A stretch of DNA of 64,000 nt from positions 8,308,001 to 8,372,000 of the forward strand of contig OX335655.1 in assembly GCA_946894095.1 (NCBI GenBank), read 5' to 3'. Positions 60,792-64,000 of this stretch are shown one piece after another. The notes under the pieces are model-generated. The model did no database searches. It saw nothing but the letters and a program-made list of their open reading frames with translations, and was not told where the DNA came from. Each line of letters starts with the position of its first letter. The first letter of the stretch is position 1. The stretch is from Incurvaria masculella. Its lineage: Eukaryota; Arthropoda; Insecta; Lepidoptera; Incurvariidae. Position numbers and translations under genes: made by a program.

Positions 60792-61781
60792 GAGTATTCA
60801 GCCTTAGTCAATATTATTAACGAATGAGGCGATCAGAGCCGGTAGTCTCAGTTCTCACCTAAATTGGCGTTTACGTATCTTCGAAGTTCCGTAAAAACGT
60901 CAAACTCCATACAAGTTTTTACAAGATATTCTGTGGTTTTACTTCTTCAAGCTGTCAAAGTCAAACGTGGACTTCCGATTTGTATGAAAACGCGGAGTGG
61001 ACGTAAACGGCAACGTCGACGTATTTACGGCTACGTTGAGTAAGCTGTCAAATCAAGCTCGGACTCGCAAATGCTAGTTCGCTTAACTCCCACTGCGCGC
61101 GCTCTTCAATTTCTCCATACATTTGAAAACGCCAGTCGATCGGTTTGTCGTAACTCCAATTCAGGTGACAGCTTGGACTAGAGGTACAGTCAGCTTCCTA
61201 TAAACTGTTATTGCCCCCATTAAAATAATATGTTTGAACTCGCACATTATTTTTTCTTCAAGTTGGGTTCTCTAGACTAAATAGTAGACGTCATTAAGTC
61301 ACGTAGGCCTATAACCAAAGAATATTATCACTAATGCGCATGCTATGCAAGAAAAGTGACCTATCTCAGTACATTGCTGTAATTGTATGTTTCAAATATT
61401 GGTTTATGTGCTGTTGGTTTACCTAATAAATAAATAATTTAATGTGATCAAGTGGAAACGACTGTTTAAACATAGTCTTACGGGTTGCCAACAAATAATT
61501 TTCAGAATTTCAAGTATATCATCGATCCCCATGTCCAAGGCCACAGTATGTATAGTTTTTTCACGAAAATCTGCCGATATATGGATTATCAAATTAATTA
61601 ATTAAGGCTAAGGAAGACTATGGATGGATGCACGTGAACGGGTGCTGTCTTTGGAGACCTGCCTAATTCAATTATTTAAAAAATATTGTATAAGTTAACT
61701 ACTTAAAGGTTGTGAGAGAAACTACGAGTGGCTGCATTTGTCATGAACTGCACAGTGTGCTGTGGATAATAAGTAGAAAAT
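60792..61781. other. No recognisable gene
   Basis: Slightly GC-richer at 60950-61160, without a convincing frame or repeat. Confidence 0.4.
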
Positions 61782-62098
61782 AATGACCTCGGTAGCACAG
61801 TGCCGCGACACGCCTCGCGATTCGATAAGCTGGGTAAAGCAACTCTGAGCGCGTTGGGTTCCAAATGGGGTAAACGTTTTCGACCGCTTATGCTGGTCGT
61901 GGTTCGGATTCCACACAAAACTTTAGGTCCCGGACGAATTGGTACCATCGCATTAATCGATGGCAATGACAGTACGTGTTTTCCATCCAGTTTGTAGCTA
62001 TATTAACTGTGCAATAAAAGTAAGTTCCTAGCATGGCCCCGAGTTCCCATGAGGTGTGCTGGGCTAATATTATGACAGTAACCATTAACCATTAACCA
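61782..62098 (+). repeat. 5S-headed SINE (family F), diverged
   Basis: GACCTCGGTAGCACAGTGCC, GATAAGCTGGGTAAAGCAAC (5S A-box region), GGTCGTGGTTCGGATTCCAC, GTGTTTTCCATCCAGTTTG, ending in repeated AACCATT. Confidence 0.8.
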
Positions 62099-63240
62099 CC
62101 TGTAACCATTCATTCAGGTACATAAGTATGCAACAGAAAAAGATAACGTGGTTTAAAAGTGTAGGCGGTTCAGTAAAGTCTTAAGAGATGGAAATAATAA
62201 GGAAGAGGAATAAAATTCAATTTTATATCATATGTTTTTTATTTATTTTTAACTCATGTTGCATGCGTGTAGGTACCAACCACGCCCCACCACACAGAAT
62301 AATTTGTGTTTTCAAACTATTCGCATTGAATGCATGCTCTTCAAAATACCGAACCATCGGATTCTAAAAACACCAATTTTAAATTTTACAAAAAAAATTA
62401 AGTGTCAACCAGGTCTAACGCGAACAGCCGTGGTGCACTGCTACGTTTATTTTCGCTAATCAATGAAAATTTAATTTGAATATCTCTAAGGGCAGATATA
62501 AATGGTGTTCTCACTGTAATATTCACTTAGCACAACTAATTTTCATTGTGATTCCACAAATTTTCCCTGCATAAATATACGTTTCACACCTATCCTAGGG
62601 AAGTGAAGGTTATTTCATCGTTTATAGTTAAATGCGTCCAAAAATCCATTGTAAGTATCTTTATCGTAGGAGAAGTATTCTGAAAGCCCCAAGGTAATTT
62701 TTTAATTTATTGCATTTAAACTCCCAGCATTATTGTATACTTACAACATTTAAAGTGGACGGAATTAAACCCTAAAGAACTAACTTAATAACTACCGAGT
62801 ATGTTTGGCTTAATATTAATTTGTAAAGACAACTTACTATCATTAACTAAATCATTGTATAAACTGTTTTAAATGATTTGTTTGCTGTTGCTTATATAAT
62901 ACACAATAATGTAATGACTTTATAAAATATATAAAAAAAATCTAAACTTATCATAAATACTTACTTACATGAAATAATGAGCAAACTTTAATTCCGATTG
63001 CTTTATCGAATTAAAACTAAATTAATTTAAAATAATAAAATGATCTTGGTTTAACTGGACATAAGTATTAGTTTTTGTTAATAAAATCATATTTTTATCG
63101 CATTTTATGGTAACCGAAATAAGTACGTAAGCAATTAATACAAAATGAATTGTTCATGGTACAGCTTAGAAAATTGCGGTGCTGGCATTGAATATTTCTA
63201 TAATAAATATCTTACATTTAATAATAATTTACGTTATGCC
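62099..63240. other. AT-rich non-coding sequence
   Basis: No repeat or gene recognised. Confidence 0.45.
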
Positions 63241-63410
63241 TTACCAAACCTGCTTTTCACCAAGTGCTGATTGATTTTAATTGACACTTAAAGGGCCTCT
63301 GTTACTAAAGTGCTAATTATCTTGTACTGGTATTGTTTGCGAGATGGTGAGAAAGACCCTTTAATATGAGGATTAAGCTAATCAGTACTTGGTGGAACAG
63401 ACCCTAAGAC
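63241..63410. repeat. Fold-back satellite-like repeat, single unit
   Basis: CACCAAGTGCTGATTGATTT … CTAATCAGTACTTGGTGGAA: one unit closed by inverted CCAAGTACTGATT-type ends. Confidence 0.75.
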
Positions 63411-64000
63411 AAGAGAAAAAAAGCTCTTCTTATTATTTTACATGTCAAATAGGTACGGAATTATACCTTTCTCTTTATTGATTCAGTTATTACCACATCC
63501 CTGGCGACAGCGAGCATGGAAGAACAGCGATAGAAACTAATTCGTTTGGGGGTAGCGTAGTCATTAAAACGTGTATCGCTTAAGAATTCGTGATACGCAA
63601 CACTGAACGTTTGTTACACGAAATAGCGTCCTGTGAAGCTCTTATGTGTTTTCATAGGTGCCGTTGGAACTCGAGAAAGTCAAAACCTAGTGAGCGAATT
63701 CGTAAGGGAACTGACTCACCGGCGCTACCGGCATTTGTATGTAAAAGTGGCTACGCCGCCCCCGTACAAACGAGGTCAACGTTCAGAGCCGAGAGGGAAT
63801 TATTTTGTTCTATGACTTTTGTCTTAAAAATAAAAAATGGCATCCGCCTCAAAAATTCAAAACTTCTACATAATGTATAACCCCCTTTCGGCTCTGATGA
63901 CGCGTACAGATATTTTCAATCTAATTTAGTGTATATTTTTCTACGAATGTTTAAATGCTGCTTCAAAGTAAACAATTATACTCTATACATACTTCGTTGC
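63411..64000. other. No recognisable gene
   Basis: The 96-codon plus frame at 63590-63880 shows no domain. Confidence 0.4.

Overview
The window looks like nuclear DNA of a lepidopteran insect, most likely a moth. It is AT-rich, packed with transposable elements, and carries several repeat types I associate with Lepidoptera. Among them are pol III-type SINEs, a dispersed repeat starting CCGGCCAAGTGCGAGTC, TTAA-flanked elements, a mariner, and CR1/jockey-like LINEs whose ORF1 has a PHD finger. I can argue for the order but not the species.

The only host gene I can reconstruct is on the minus strand between 47017 and 20594. It is the orthologue of CLEC16A, called ema (endosomal maturation defective) in Drosophila. 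Seventeen coding exons join in frame from an ATG at 47017 to a TGA at 20594-20596 and give about 1122 residues. Every join has AG/GT borders, and the protein can be followed against CLEC16A from the N-terminus to about residue 940. The C-terminal quarter (exons 14-17) is supported by frame and splice sites rather than by conservation. The introns hold most of the repeats, and the longest one (22428-28936) holds a tandem array of tRNA-like units.

Layout: 1-20 kb is gene-poor repeat territory, with an intact mariner (4214-5492), MITEs, SINEs, fold-back repeats and an isolated GC-rich CpG-dense block (10079-10760). 20.6-47.0 kb is ema. 47.0-48.6 kb is its upstream flank with a LINE remnant. 48.6-51.8 kb is a TTAA-bounded piggyBac-like element invaded by SINEs. 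54.07-54.92 kb is a cluster of palindromes carrying eight perfect TGACGTCA octamers. 54.9-60.0 kb is a LINE with both ORFs intact. The rest is older repeat debris.

Most interesting observations: (1) two SINE families share one body but carry different pol III heads, one tRNA-like and one 5S-rRNA-like; (2) the tRNA-like head of one family has been amplified into a tandem array of about 18 units, each with A-box, B-box and T-run, on the ema sense strand; (3) a decayed tandem duplicate of ema exon 12 lies 18 bp from the real exon and is cut off by a SINE; (4) the TGACGTCA palindrome cluster. All calls come from reading the sequence; no database search was run.
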